This document shows, one piece after another, positions 1 to 7,468 of a stretch of DNA of 14,373 bases. Within the stretch, counting starts at the first letter, position 1. Every line of letters begins with the position of its first letter. Both the position numbers and the translations under genes were made by a program. This DNA comes from Oscillospiraceae bacterium (GTDB lineage: Bacteria; Bacillota; Clostridia; Oscillospirales; Oscillospiraceae): assembly GCA_015068335.1 (NCBI GenBank), contig SVKT01000029.1, forward strand, positions 1 through 14,373, given 5' to 3'. The notes under the pieces are model-generated. The model was given only the letters and a program-made list of their open reading frames with translations, made no database searches and was not told the DNA's origin.

Positions 1-1013
1 GGGGCTGGCGGCAGGTCCGGGCGCTGGAACGACGGTTTCGGGACATTCCCATCCACGCCGTGTATGCCAGCGACCTGTACCGCACTTGCGCCACCGCCAG
101 CGCGGTCTACAAGCCCAAGGGTCTGCCCCTGAACCGCCGCAGCGACCTGCGGGAGATCGGCGTAGGCTGCTGGGAGCATCAGACCTGGGGCGAGATTTAC
201 CGCACCCATCCTCTGCAAATGGACTATTTCAGCCACAAGCCCTCCCTCTGGTCGGTGGATGGGGGCGAGGCCCCTGCGGCGGTGCTGGAACGGGTGCGCC
301 GGGCGGTGACGGAGATCGCGATGGAGAACGAAGGCCGCACGGCGGCGGTGTTTTCCCACGGCTACGCCATCCGGCTGCTGCTGGGTGCGCTGGAAGGCTG
401 CGCTCTGGACGATCTGGACAAGACGCCCACCGGCGACAACACAGCGGTCTCCTGTCTGGAATGGGAGAACGGCGCGCTGCGCATCGTGTTTCGGGATGAC
501 AACAGCCACCTGAAAACGGCGGAATATCTGGCGGAGGAAACGGGCTTCAAGCGGGCCCACGCGCTGGAACCGGGACTGTGGTTCCGCCCGCCGGTGACGC
601 CGGAAGAGCGGGCGGTCTTTGCAGAACTGGCGGAAGCGCTGTGGAAGGAAAGCGGAGAATCGCTGCCGTTTCTCCGGGAAACGCTGTTGGCAGACGATGC
701 CGGACGGGTCAGCCTGCTGGGCTGGCTGCGGGAGACCCCGGTGGGCCTGGTGCAGTTGGAGCCGGCCACGGGAGGCGTCGCCCTTTTGTACATCCGGGAG
801 GAACAGCGCAGGCAGGGTTTTGGTGCGCAACTCATCGGGCAGGCGGTGCAGCACACCCGCGCCGCCGGCGGCGGCGCGCTGCGGGCGCAGGTCCGGGCGG
901 ACAGCGCGGCACAGCGGTTCTTTGCGGATTACGGATTCTGCCCGGTGGAAACGGCGCCGGACGGCCGAACCGTTATGGAAAAGTGCATCGCTTTCGATCC
1001 GGAATTTCTGTAA
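1..1013 (+). CDS. Histidine phosphatase - GNAT acetyltransferase fusion (5' partial)
   Basis: The reading frame is open from base 3 at the left edge, so the true start and the N-terminal RHG catalytic motif lie outside the window; the GTG at 60 is an internal Val codon. The N-terminal half is a histidine phosphatase (phosphoglycerate mutase-like) domain: VYASDLYRTCATA, the LREIGVGCWE segment, and the second catalytic histidine in FSHGYAIR (His codon 357-359). The C-terminal half, from about base 600, is a GNAT N-acetyltransferase: LLYIREEQRRQGFGAQLI carries the acetyl-CoA pyrophosphate loop RRQGFG, followed by the FFADYGF element typical of the GNAT C-terminus. The domains predict a cytosolic enzyme able both to remove phosphate from a small molecule or protein and to acetylate an amine; neither substrate can be read from sequence. 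The gene ends 60 bases before the convergent NUDIX gene. Domain calls are secure, the joint function is unknown. Confidence 0.88.
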   Translation, partial: GWRQVRALERRFRDIPIHAVYASDLYRTCATASAVYKPKGLPLNRRSDLREIGVGCWEHQTWGEIYRTHPLQMDYFSHKPSLWSVDGGEAPAAVLERVRRAVTEIAMENEGRTAAVFSHGYAIRLLLGALEGCALDDLDKTPTGDNTAVSCLEWENGALRIVFRDDNSHLKTAEYLAEETGFKRAHALEPGLWFRPPVTPEERAVFAELAEALWKESGESLPFLRETLLADDAGRVSLLGWLRETPVGLVQLEPATGGVALLYIREEQRRQGFGAQLIGQAVQHTRAAGGGALRAQVRADSAAQRFFADYGFCPVETAPDGRTVMEKCIAFDPEFL

Positions 1014-1032
1014 CGCATCATCAAAAGAGAAG

Positions 1033-1067
1033 AGCCGCGGCAAGGCTGGCGCCTGCCGCGGCTTTTT
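1033..1067 (+). terminator. Intrinsic terminator of the phosphatase-GNAT gene
   Basis: A perfect 10-bp stem (AGCCGCGGCA 1033-1042 with TGCCGCGGCT 1054-1063) encloses an 11-base loop and runs into TTTTT at 1063-1067. It lies between two convergent genes, so the stem may also act on the minus strand. On that side the following tract (CTTCTCTTTTGA) is only moderately T-rich. Confidence 0.85.
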
Positions 1068-1072
1068 GCGTT

Positions 1073-1681
1073 TTATTCACGAACCAGTTCCTGCACGATG
1101 CGGGCGGTCATCCCCCAGACCGGGTGTCCCGCTGCCTGCCAGATGGGGATCTCCACCTGTCCGCTGCTCCACGGATACGCCCGGGAAATGCCCACGGCCT
1201 CGTAGGGGAAGTCCTCCGGCATCCGGGGGATGAGGTCGTAGGCGTACCGCTGGGGAGGGTGGGTGCGGAAAAAATCCAGCGGCACGGTAAACACTTCTGC
1301 CACCTCGGCTTCTGCGGGGCGGATGGCGTCAAATCCGGCGGGGGACACGAGCCCTATCACCGGTTGGAGCAAAAAGCCCCGGTGGTTGCAGATGAAGTCC
1401 GTCCGTCCCAGCAGGGTGACGGTCTCCGGCGGGATGGCAAGTTCCTCCGCGGTCTCCCGCAGGGCGCATTGTTCCGCGGTTTCCCCCGCTTCCGCGCGGC
1501 CGCCGGGAAAACAGACCTCGCCGCCCTGACGGATGCCGCCGGCGCGCACCTCAAAGAGCAGGTGCAGACCGTCCGGCCGCTCCACCAGCGGGCAGAGAAC
1601 GGCATAGCGCTGCCGGGCGCCCATCATTCCCGGCTCATAGCCGCCGAACCGGCGGCGCAGGCGATCCAGTTCCGCCCTCAT
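1073..1681 (-). CDS. NUDIX hydrolase, CoA-pyrophosphatase-like
   Basis: A 202-residue cytosolic hydrolase of nucleoside-diphosphate-linked compounds. A complete Nudix box spans residues 61-83: G61, E67, R75-E76 and E79-E80 fit Gx5Ex7REUxEExxU, so the metal-binding glutamates are present. The preceding stretch (LLFEVRAGGIRQGGEVCFPG) resembles the LLxxRSxxLRxHxGxVxFPGG signature of the CoA pyrophosphatase (NudL/YeaB) subgroup. CoA or a CoA derivative is therefore the best substrate guess, but the match is partial (RQGGE rather than RxHxGQ). The ATG at 1679-1681 overlaps the stop of the upstream lipid kinase gene as ATGA, showing translational coupling in a two-gene operon. The length is normal for the family. 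The stop codon sits just beyond the shared hairpin at 1033-1067. Confidence 0.88.
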   Translation of the reverse strand: MRAELDRLRRRFGGYEPGMMGARQRYAVLCPLVERPDGLHLLFEVRAGGIRQGGEVCFPGGRAEAGETAEQCALRETAEELAIPPETVTLLGRTDFICNHRGFLLQPVIGLVSPAGFDAIRPAEAEVAEVFTVPLDFFRTHPPQRYAYDLIPRMPEDFPYEAVGISRAYPWSSGQVEIPIWQAAGHPVWGMTARIVQELVRE

Positions 1682-2568
1682 CCCAGCAGCATCGGCAGCG
1701 CCTGGCGGTGGTTCGTAATGTCCACCGCCGGCGTGCTGGGGGCGTATTCGCCGTCCAGAGACCAGGGGAGCGTTTCCGCGGTTTCCAGATGGACGGAGGA
1801 GACGTGGCGAAAGACCAGACCCTCCCGGTCATACTGCTGGTTCAGCAGGGCCAGAACCAGATTTTGCAGTTGCTGCGGCGTTTTGGGGCTGGGGATCAGC
1901 AGCAGTTCGAAGATACCGTCGTCCAGCACCACCCGTTCCGGGTTCAGTTTCATCAATCCGCCGATGGAGGTGGAGTTGCACACGGCGCCGAACAGGTATT
2001 CGCCGTCCAGACACTCTCCGTCCGCGGTGATGTTCATCCGGTAGGGGCGCAGGGTGCTGATGTCCTTCATTCCTTCCAGAATGTAGGCGAAGTGGCCCAG
2101 GGCATTTTTAGCGGTCAGGGAGGCGGTGTAGGAACTGCGGGTAAAGGCGCCGAAGGACGCAACGTAGACAAAGGGTCTTCCGTTCCAGCGCCCCACATCC
2201 AGCCGGCGGGGCGCGCCGGCCACGATGGCCTTTGCGGCGTCCGTGGGTTCTTTGGAGATGCGCAGGCTGGAAGCAAAGTCGTTGGTGCTGCCCCGGGGGA
2301 TGTAGCCCACCGGCGGCATCTGTTCCAGTTGCAGCAGTCCGGAGAGGACTTCGTTCAGCGTGCCGTCGCCGCCCACGGCGACCACCGCGTCGTACTGGCC
2401 GCCTTCCTCCGCGGCGATGCGCTCGGCGTCGCCGCTTCTGGCGGTGGTGCGGATGGAAAGCAGATAGCCGGCAGCGGAAAAGATCGCCGCCGCATCAAAC
2501 AGCGGGCCGTGGGAGCGACTCCGCCCGGCCCGGGGATTCACAATAAGCAGAAGCCGTTTCTGTTCCAT
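1678..2568 (-). CDS. Diacylglycerol kinase family lipid kinase (YegS/DgkB type)
   Basis: A 296-residue kinase that should phosphorylate a lipid alcohol such as diacylglycerol at the inner face of the membrane, feeding phosphatidate back into phospholipid synthesis. Diagnostic features are the N-terminal LLLIVNPRAG strand (residues 6-15), the nucleotide-binding VGGDGTLNE motif (GGDGT at 66-70), PRGSTNDFA at 91-99, and a late LDGEYAP motif typical of the C-terminal beta-sandwich domain. An upstream in-frame ATG at 2628 would add 20 residues, but the ATG at 2566-2568 is preceded by a perfect AGGAGG and starts directly at the conserved kinase fold, so I use it. It is the first gene of an operon with the NUDIX hydrolase (4-base overlap). 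The lipid acceptor cannot be read from sequence. Confidence 0.9.
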   Translation of the reverse strand: MEQKRLLLIVNPRAGRSRSHGPLFDAAAIFSAAGYLLSIRTTARSGDAERIAAEEGGQYDAVVAVGGDGTLNEVLSGLLQLEQMPPVGYIPRGSTNDFASSLRISKEPTDAAKAIVAGAPRRLDVGRWNGRPFVYVASFGAFTRSSYTASLTAKNALGHFAYILEGMKDISTLRPYRMNITADGECLDGEYLFGAVCNSTSIGGLMKLNPERVVLDDGIFELLLIPSPKTPQQLQNLVLALLNQQYDREGLVFRHVSSVHLETAETLPWSLDGEYAPSTPAVDITNHRQALPMLLG

Positions 2569-2572
2569 AATA

Positions 2573-2578
2573 CCTCCT
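2573..2578 (-). promoter_or_regulatory. Ribosome binding site fixing the lipid kinase start
   Basis: On the minus strand, AGGAGG lies four bases upstream of the ATG at 2566-2568 (AGGAGGTATT-ATG). It favours this start over the in-frame ATG at 2626-2628, which would lie upstream of the predicted transcription start. Confidence 0.8.
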
Positions 2579-2618
2579 GCATAAGGCGAAAAAAGTGTGT
2601 TAAACCAGTGTAAAAGAC

Positions 2619-2647
2619 AGTATATCACGGTAAAATCAGGATTGCAA
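2619..2647 (-). promoter_or_regulatory. Candidate sigma-A promoter for the lipid kinase-NUDIX operon
   Basis: Read on the minus strand: -35 TTGCAA (2647-2642), a 17-base spacer, and -10 TATACT (2624-2619). The predicted transcription start is near 2612, giving a leader of about 44 bases. The -35 matches 4 of 6 consensus bases and the -10 matches 5 of 6. The same TTGCAA also serves a plus-strand candidate. Confidence 0.55.
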
Positions 2648-2670
2648 TTCTCCGGCCTGCCGTGTAGAAT
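2642..2670 (+). promoter_or_regulatory. Candidate sigma-A promoter for the AI-2E family gene
   Basis: -35 TTGCAA (2642-2647), a 17-base spacer, and -10 TAGAAT (2665-2670), with an A/T-rich stretch downstream. The predicted start is near 2677, about 30 bases before the GTG start codon. It shares its -35 hexamer, a perfect palindrome, with the divergent promoter. Confidence 0.55.
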
Positions 2671-2695
2671 AAATTTAAAAATCGTTCAAATTTTC

Positions 2696-2704
2696 AGGAG
2701 GTGA
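2696..2704 (+). promoter_or_regulatory. Ribosome binding site fixing a GTG start
   Basis: AGGAGGTGA is a near-perfect Shine-Dalgarno sequence; its AGGAGG core ends 7 bases before the GTG at 2709. No in-frame ATG follows soon after, so the GTG is the likely start of the AI-2E family gene. Confidence 0.8.
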
Positions 2705-2708
2705 GCGC

Positions 2709-3944
2709 GTGACGCAGAAGAACAAATATGTGAAGCCGGGCCTGGCGGTTTTCTGCACCGTGGGCGCGATTTTACTGTTTTACGACACGCTGTTTGGCAG
2801 CAAGGCGCTGCTGCGTTTTGGCAGGGAACTGCTCTCTGCGGTGGAGCCCATTCTCTACGGCGCCTTTATGGCCTATCTGCTCTCGCCGGTGATCACCTTC
2901 TTTGAAAAGCGCCTGTTCAAGGCCGAAAAAGCGACCGTGGGCCGCCATTGGCGCAAGGTGTCCGGCGGCGTGCGCGCGTTGAGCATCTTCCTGACCTGGG
3001 CGATCCTGGGCGTGCTGCTGTTTTTGCTGGGCTATGTGCTGCTGCCCGAACTGTACAAGAGCATCGTGCAACTTATCGCCAACGTGGAGACCTATTACAC
3101 CACCATCAGCACGTGGCTGCACGATCTGTTTGAGACCTACCCCCAGTTGGAGGCGTGGACCGTGACGCAGTTGGACGGTTACTTCCTCTCGATGGCGGAC
3201 AACCTCCAAAACCGCCTGTTGGAGTGGGCCACCTCCCTGATGACCCTGGTTTCCGGCGGCGTGTTCGGCGTGATCGGCTTTTTCGGCAACCTGCTGGTGG
3301 GCGTGATCGTGTCGGTGTATTTCCTCGCCACGAAGGAAGCGGTGGCCGCCCATACCCGCAAGGTGGTCTGCGGCCTGTTTTCCGGGGAAAAGGTCTACTG
3401 GATCTTCCGCGGCGCCCGCAAGGTGGACAGCATCTTCTCCGGCTTCGTCCGCGGGAAACTGCTGGACTCTCTCATTATTGGTATTCTGTGCTTTATCGGC
3501 TGTTCTATCCTGCGTTTCCCCTACACGCCGCTGGTGTCCGTCATCGTGGGCGTGACCAATGTGATCCCCTTCTTCGGCCCCTTCCTGGGCGCCATCCCCA
3601 GCATTTTCCTCATTCTGTTGGTTTCCCCCTTGCAGGCGGTGTATTTTTCCATCTTCATCCTGGCGCTGCAACAGTTGGACGGCAACGTGATCGGCCCCAC
3701 CATCCTGGGCGAAAAGACCGGCCTGCCCAGCCTGTGGGTCATTCTGGCCATTCTGGTGGGCGGACATTTCTTCGGCTTTATCGGTATGTTCTTCGGCGTG
3801 CCGGTGTGCGCCTGCGGCTACAATGCCGTGACCTTCCTGGTGGAGCGCCGGTTGGAGAAGAAGCATATGTCCTCGGATACCGGGGATTATGTGGCGGGTG
3901 TGCCTGCGGCCGGGGACGAGCCGGCAGAGGAGCAGACGCCGTAA
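2709..3944 (+). CDS. AI-2E family transporter (PF01594-type membrane protein)
   Basis: A 411-residue polytopic membrane protein of the AI-2E transporter / UPF0118 family; members have been linked to autoinducer-2 export or cation antiport, so the cargo here is open. Hydrophobic segments lie at about residues 11-29, 40-65 and 92-115, then a soluble region at about 115-170, then further segments from about 175 to the C-terminal third. The family signature begins at N284 (NVIPFFGPFLGAIPS) and continues with QQLDGNVIGP from Q321 and TGLPSLWVILAILVGG. The C-terminal tail is charged and rich in Asp, Glu and Pro (DEPAEEQTP). The GTG start has an excellent ribosome binding site. The gene is monocistronic: a promoter candidate lies just upstream and a strong terminator 46 bases downstream. 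Confidence 0.92.
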   Translation: MTQKNKYVKPGLAVFCTVGAILLFYDTLFGSKALLRFGRELLSAVEPILYGAFMAYLLSPVITFFEKRLFKAEKATVGRHWRKVSGGVRALSIFLTWAILGVLLFLLGYVLLPELYKSIVQLIANVETYYTTISTWLHDLFETYPQLEAWTVTQLDGYFLSMADNLQNRLLEWATSLMTLVSGGVFGVIGFFGNLLVGVIVSVYFLATKEAVAAHTRKVVCGLFSGEKVYWIFRGARKVDSIFSGFVRGKLLDSLIIGILCFIGCSILRFPYTPLVSVIVGVTNVIPFFGPFLGAIPSIFLILLVSPLQAVYFSIFILALQQLDGNVIGPTILGEKTGLPSLWVILAILVGGHFFGFIGMFFGVPVCACGYNAVTFLVERRLEKKHMSSDTGDYVAGVPAAGDEPAEEQTP

Positions 3945-3959
3945 AACCGGCGGCAGCCC

Positions 3960-3988
3960 TTGCATTTTCTGCGTTTTTGATGTAAAAT
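3960..3988 (+). promoter_or_regulatory. Candidate promoter reading into the terminator, towards the family-5 importer
   Basis: TTGCAT (3960-3965), a 17-base spacer and TAAAAT (3983-3988). It is the only recognisable promoter-like pair I find between the AI-2E gene and the importer operon. Its predicted start, near 3995, falls inside the left arm of the terminator hairpin. The -35 is weak (3 of 6). Confidence 0.35.
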
Positions 3989-3990
3989 GA

Positions 3991-4030
3991 AACCCTGTGG
4001 GAACCGGAAGGACCTCCCACAGGGTTTTTT
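3991..4030 (+). terminator. Strong intrinsic terminator after the AI-2E family gene
   Basis: A perfect 12-bp stem (AACCCTGTGGGA 3991-4002 with TCCCACAGGGTT 4015-4026) and a 12-base loop run into a T tract at 4025-4030. It sits 46 bases past the AI-2E stop codon. Because a promoter-like pair lies immediately upstream, it may alternatively work as an attenuator at the start of the importer transcript. Confidence 0.88.
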
Positions 4031-4060
4031 ATAAAAAGGAAACAGGTTAAAAACCAGACC

Positions 4061-4079
4061 CGGGCGGACGGACCGCCCG
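4061..4079 (+). other. GC-rich hairpin in the leader of the importer operon
   Basis: A perfect 7-bp inverted repeat, CGGGCGG (4061-4067) and CCGCCCG (4073-4079), with a 5-base loop and no T tract. It lies 28 bases before the Shine-Dalgarno sequence AAAAGGAG (4107-4114) of the binding protein gene. It could stabilise the leader or be an operator; no function is assigned. Confidence 0.3.
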
Positions 4080-4122
4080 ACACCGACCCCTCCCGGGGCG
4101 GTGATGAAAAGGAGAACCAACA

Positions 4123-5658
4123 ATGAAAAAAAGACTTTTGGCATTCCTTCTTGCGGGACTGATGATCGCTGCGCTGACCGGCTGCGGAAGCGACGGCACG
4201 GAGCAGTCCGGTGACGGAGGGAAAAGCAAACGTGCCCAGGCCAACGAGATCGCCGTGGGTATCGCACAGGATCTTGACGACAGTCTTGACCATCACAAAG
4301 CGGTGGCGGCAGGAACCAAGGAAGTTATGTTCAACGTATTTGAAGGACTGATGAAACCCACCCCCACGGGTGAGTTGATCCCTGCGGTTGCCGACCATTA
4401 TACGTTTTCCGAGGACAAACTGACCTATACCTTTACCCTGCGCAAGGGAGTGAAGTTCCACAACGGAGACACGGTGACGGCGGAGGATGTGAAATATTCC
4501 ATCCAGCGCGTTGCCGCCCCTGCCGAAACAGGCGTTGTTCCGGTGGAGGCGCTTTCCATCATCGCCGGCATCGACACGCCGGATGAAGAAACCGTTGTGA
4601 TCACGCTGAGCGAGCCCAGCAACGAGTTCCTCTCCTATATGACCGTTGCCATCGAGCCTGCCGACTATACGCAGCAGGACACCGCCCCCGTGGGCACCGG
4701 CCCGTTCAGGTTTGTCTCCCGTGCGGCGCAGGAATCCGTTGTGCTGGAACGGTTTGACGAATACTGGGGCACGCCCGCCCACCTGAACCGCGTGACCTAC
4801 AAGATCATCGAAAACGCCGAGGGCCTGCTGATGGGCCTGCAAAGCGGTGCGCTGGACATCGTGTCCCACCTGAGCACCACCCAGGTGGCCCAGTTGGGCA
4901 GCGGCTTCACCATCGAGGAGGGCGCGATGAATCTGGTGCAGGCTCTCTACCTGAACAACGCCGAAAAGCCCTTTGACGACGTCCGCGTCCGCCAGGCGCT
5001 GTGCTATGCCATCGATCGCCAGGAGATCCTGGACATCGCATTCGACGGTTACGGCAGCATCATCAATTCCAGTATGTACCCCGCCTTCGGCAAGTATTTT
5101 GTGGAGGAGATGAACGACCACTACACCGTGGACATCGCGAAAGCCAAGGCGCTGCTGGCCGAGGCCGGCTATCCCGACGGCTTTTCTATGACCATCACCG
5201 TGCCCTCCAACTACAAGCCCCACATCGACACGGCGGAGGTCATCGTGGAGCAACTCAAAGACATTGACGTGACGGCGGAGATCAAACTGGTGGAGTGGGA
5301 GAGTTGGAAGACCGATACTTACGCCGGCCGCCAGTTCCAGTCCACCGTGGTGGGCTTCGACGCGGCCACGATGACGGCCCGCGCCCTGCTGGAACGCTGG
5401 ACCTCCGACTACGGCAAGAATATGATCAACTACAACGATCCCGCCTATGACGCGCTGTTTGAGCAGGCGCAGACCTGCTATGACGATGCGGAGCAGACGG
5501 CGCTCTACAAGGAGATGCAGAAGAATCTCACCGTCAACGCCGCCAACGTCTACATTCAGGACCTGGCGGATCTGGTGGCGGTGCGCAGCGACCTGACCGG
5601 CCTGCAATTCTACCCCATCTACGTGCTGGATCTGTCCACCGTCCGCTATACCGCCTGA
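4123..5658 (+). CDS. ABC importer substrate-binding lipoprotein, family 5 (peptide/nickel type)
   Basis: A 511-residue extracytoplasmic receptor that should capture the ligand and deliver it to the two permeases encoded downstream. The N-terminus is a lipoprotein signal: MKKR, a hydrophobic core, and the lipobox LTGC with C21 as the lipidated residue, followed by a short polar linker. The SBP_bac_5 signature is clear (FHNGDTVTAEDVKYS), as are VGTGPFRF and VRQALCYAIDRQEIL, all in the expected order, and the length is typical. AAAAGGAG precedes the ATG. Family 5 proteins bind di- and oligopeptides, nickel or metallophores, glutathione or other small ligands; the sequence does not decide which. 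It heads a five-gene importer operon with the standard order receptor, permease, permease, ATPase, ATPase, followed by a DUF3810 gene. Confidence 0.92.
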   Translation: MKKRLLAFLLAGLMIAALTGCGSDGTEQSGDGGKSKRAQANEIAVGIAQDLDDSLDHHKAVAAGTKEVMFNVFEGLMKPTPTGELIPAVADHYTFSEDKLTYTFTLRKGVKFHNGDTVTAEDVKYSIQRVAAPAETGVVPVEALSIIAGIDTPDEETVVITLSEPSNEFLSYMTVAIEPADYTQQDTAPVGTGPFRFVSRAAQESVVLERFDEYWGTPAHLNRVTYKIIENAEGLLMGLQSGALDIVSHLSTTQVAQLGSGFTIEEGAMNLVQALYLNNAEKPFDDVRVRQALCYAIDRQEILDIAFDGYGSIINSSMYPAFGKYFVEEMNDHYTVDIAKAKALLAEAGYPDGFSMTITVPSNYKPHIDTAEVIVEQLKDIDVTAEIKLVEWESWKTDTYAGRQFQSTVVGFDAATMTARALLERWTSDYGKNMINYNDPAYDALFEQAQTCYDDAEQTALYKEMQKNLTVNAANVYIQDLADLVAVRSDLTGLQFYPIYVLDLSTVRYTA

Positions 5659-5713
5659 AAGAAAAATTGATGCGGCCTGATACGGGTCGCCCCCACAGAA
5701 GGGAGATGATGAG

Positions 5714-6661
5714 ATGAAATACGCCGCAAAGCGTGTGCTGATGCTGGCCGTTACGATGCTCATCGTCTCTCTTTTTGCCTTTGTGGCCTTTGACCTGATC
5801 TCCGGCGACGCAGCCTCTGCTATGCTGGGAATGGAAGCCACGGAGGAGGCGCTGGAAGCGCTGCGGGAGGAACTGGGCCTGAATCGCCCGCTGCTGGTCC
5901 GGTATGTGGACTGGCTCTCCGGCTTCGTCACCGGCGATCTGGGCGTTTCCTACAACTACAATCTGCCGGTGTGGGAACTGGTGGCGCCGAAAATTCTGGT
6001 GACGCTGTGCCTGAGCCTGATGAGTTTCCTGCTCATCGTGGCGGTGTCCATCCCGTTGGGACTGGCCTCCGTCCGCAGCACCGGCGCGCTGGCCGGCGTT
6101 CAGACGGCCTTCAACCAACTTTGTATGGCGGTGCCCCCGTTTTTTACCGGCATTATCCTCTCCTGGGTGTTCGGCATCGCGCTGAAATGGTTCACCCCCG
6201 GGGATTTCCCGTCTTTGACCCAGAATTTCGGCGGTGCGATGCGGCATATGTTCTTTGCCGCCGTAGCCATTGCCATCCCCCGCATCGCGATGACGGTGCG
6301 GATGCTCCGCAGCACCATCGTCAGCGAGATGGAGAAAAGTTACGTCCGCACCGCCATCTCCCGCGGCAACGACCGCAGCGCGGTGCTGCGCCGCCACGTG
6401 CTGAAAAACGCGCTGGTGCCGGTGGTGACGTTCCTGGCCCAGACGATGGCGGAGATCGTTGCCGGCAGCATCGTGGTGGAGCAGGTGTTCGGCATCGCCG
6501 GCCTGGGCCGGCTGCTGGTGGCCTCCATCGCCAACCGGGACTACCCGGTGGTGCAGACGCTGGTGGTGCTGCTGGCGCTGTGGGTGGTGCTTTCCGGCAC
6601 CATCGCCGACCTCATCAACCTGCGGCTTGACCCCCGGTTGAAGTTGGGAGGGGACGTATGA
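5714..6661 (+). CDS. ABC importer permease, DppB/NikB type
   Basis: A 315-residue inner membrane permease of the binding-protein-dependent transport family. The N-terminal segment MKYAAKRVLMLAVTMLIVSL is the first transmembrane helix. The region EEALEALREELGLNRPLLVRY, a hallmark of DppB/OppB proteins, precedes the transport core. The coupling (EAA) loop that contacts the ATPase is seen around residues 212-234 (AISRGNDRSAVLRRHVLKNA), and the C-terminal VVEQVFGIAGLGRLL motif is intact. It starts 55 bases after the receptor gene behind a GGGAG sequence, with no terminator between them, and overlaps the next permease as ATGA. Confidence 0.92.
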   Translation: MKYAAKRVLMLAVTMLIVSLFAFVAFDLISGDAASAMLGMEATEEALEALREELGLNRPLLVRYVDWLSGFVTGDLGVSYNYNLPVWELVAPKILVTLCLSLMSFLLIVAVSIPLGLASVRSTGALAGVQTAFNQLCMAVPPFFTGIILSWVFGIALKWFTPGDFPSLTQNFGGAMRHMFFAAVAIAIPRIAMTVRMLRSTIVSEMEKSYVRTAISRGNDRSAVLRRHVLKNALVPVVTFLAQTMAEIVAGSIVVEQVFGIAGLGRLLVASIANRDYPVVQTLVVLLALWVVLSGTIADLINLRLDPRLKLGGDV

Positions 6662-7467
6662 AGCAGAGAAACTGGTATCTGCGCGCGGGTCTGTTCCTGA
6701 CGGTCGCGCTGGCGCTGCTGGTGATCGTCGGCTGCTTCTGGACGCCCTACGATCCTGCGGCGCTGATGTCCGGCCCCAAATTGCAGCCGCCCACGCTCCA
6801 ACACCTGATGGGCACGGACAAGTTCGGCCGCGATATTTTCAGCCGCGTGCTCAAAGGCACGTGGACCACCTTCTCCATTGCCCTTGGCACTGTCGCCGTG
6901 GGCGCGGTGCTGGGCACCGTGGTCGGTGCGCTGACCGGCTATTTCGGCGGTCTGGTGGATGACGCCCTGATGCGCATCAATGATGCGCTGACCGCGTTCC
7001 CCAGCATCCTGCTGGCGCTGGTGGTCATCAGCGTGGTCAAGCCCAACAGCAAATTCGGCATCATCGCGGCACTGGGTGCGGTATTCATCCCCAGTTTTGC
7101 CCGCGTTTCCCGGACGGCCTTTGCCGCCCTCCGGGATGTGAACTACATCAAAAGCGCCCGGCTGATGGGCGCCGGCAGCGGGCGGATTCTGCTGGTGCAT
7201 ATCCTGCCCAACACGATGCCGGTGCTGCTGCCCGCCATCACCATCGGCTTCAACAACGCCGTGCTGGCGGAGGCTTCTATGAGTTATCTGGGCATCGGCG
7301 TGACCCCCACGAACCCTTCGCTGGGCTATATGCTCTCCGAGGCACAGGGGCTGTTCACTGCCGCCCCGTGGTATGCACTGTGCACCGGCTTTGTGCTGGT
7401 GCTGCTGGTCTTTGGCGTTGGCCTTCTGGGCGAAGGCTTGCAGCGCCGCGGCGGGGAGGTGGAATGA
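6658..7467 (+). CDS. ABC importer permease, DppC/NikC type
   Basis: A 269-residue second permease, expected to form a heterodimeric channel with the preceding protein. It opens with a single helix and the OppC-type N-terminal region. LMGTDKFGRDIFSRVLKG is the signature of DppC/OppC proteins, and the coupling loop includes SARLMGAGSGRILLVHI (residues 166-182). The C-terminal ASMSYLGIGVTPTNPSLG motif is also characteristic. The start codon overlaps the previous stop (ATGA). The stop is separated by one base from the start of the first ATPase, so all components should be made at similar levels. The length resembles NikC more than the longer OppC proteins. Confidence 0.92.
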   Translation: MKQRNWYLRAGLFLTVALALLVIVGCFWTPYDPAALMSGPKLQPPTLQHLMGTDKFGRDIFSRVLKGTWTTFSIALGTVAVGAVLGTVVGALTGYFGGLVDDALMRINDALTAFPSILLALVVISVVKPNSKFGIIAALGAVFIPSFARVSRTAFAALRDVNYIKSARLMGAGSGRILLVHILPNTMPVLLPAITIGFNNAVLAEASMSYLGIGVTPTNPSLGYMLSEAQGLFTAAPWYALCTGFVLVLLVFGVGLLGEGLQRRGGEVE

Positions 7468-7468
7468 G

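Noticed and set aside
3778..5931. Very long minus-strand open frame of 717 codons
   Set aside because: It lies antisense to the AI-2E gene end, the receptor gene and the first permease. Its translation is low-complexity, His/Gly/Val-rich and without domains, as expected for the shadow of GC-rich codons.
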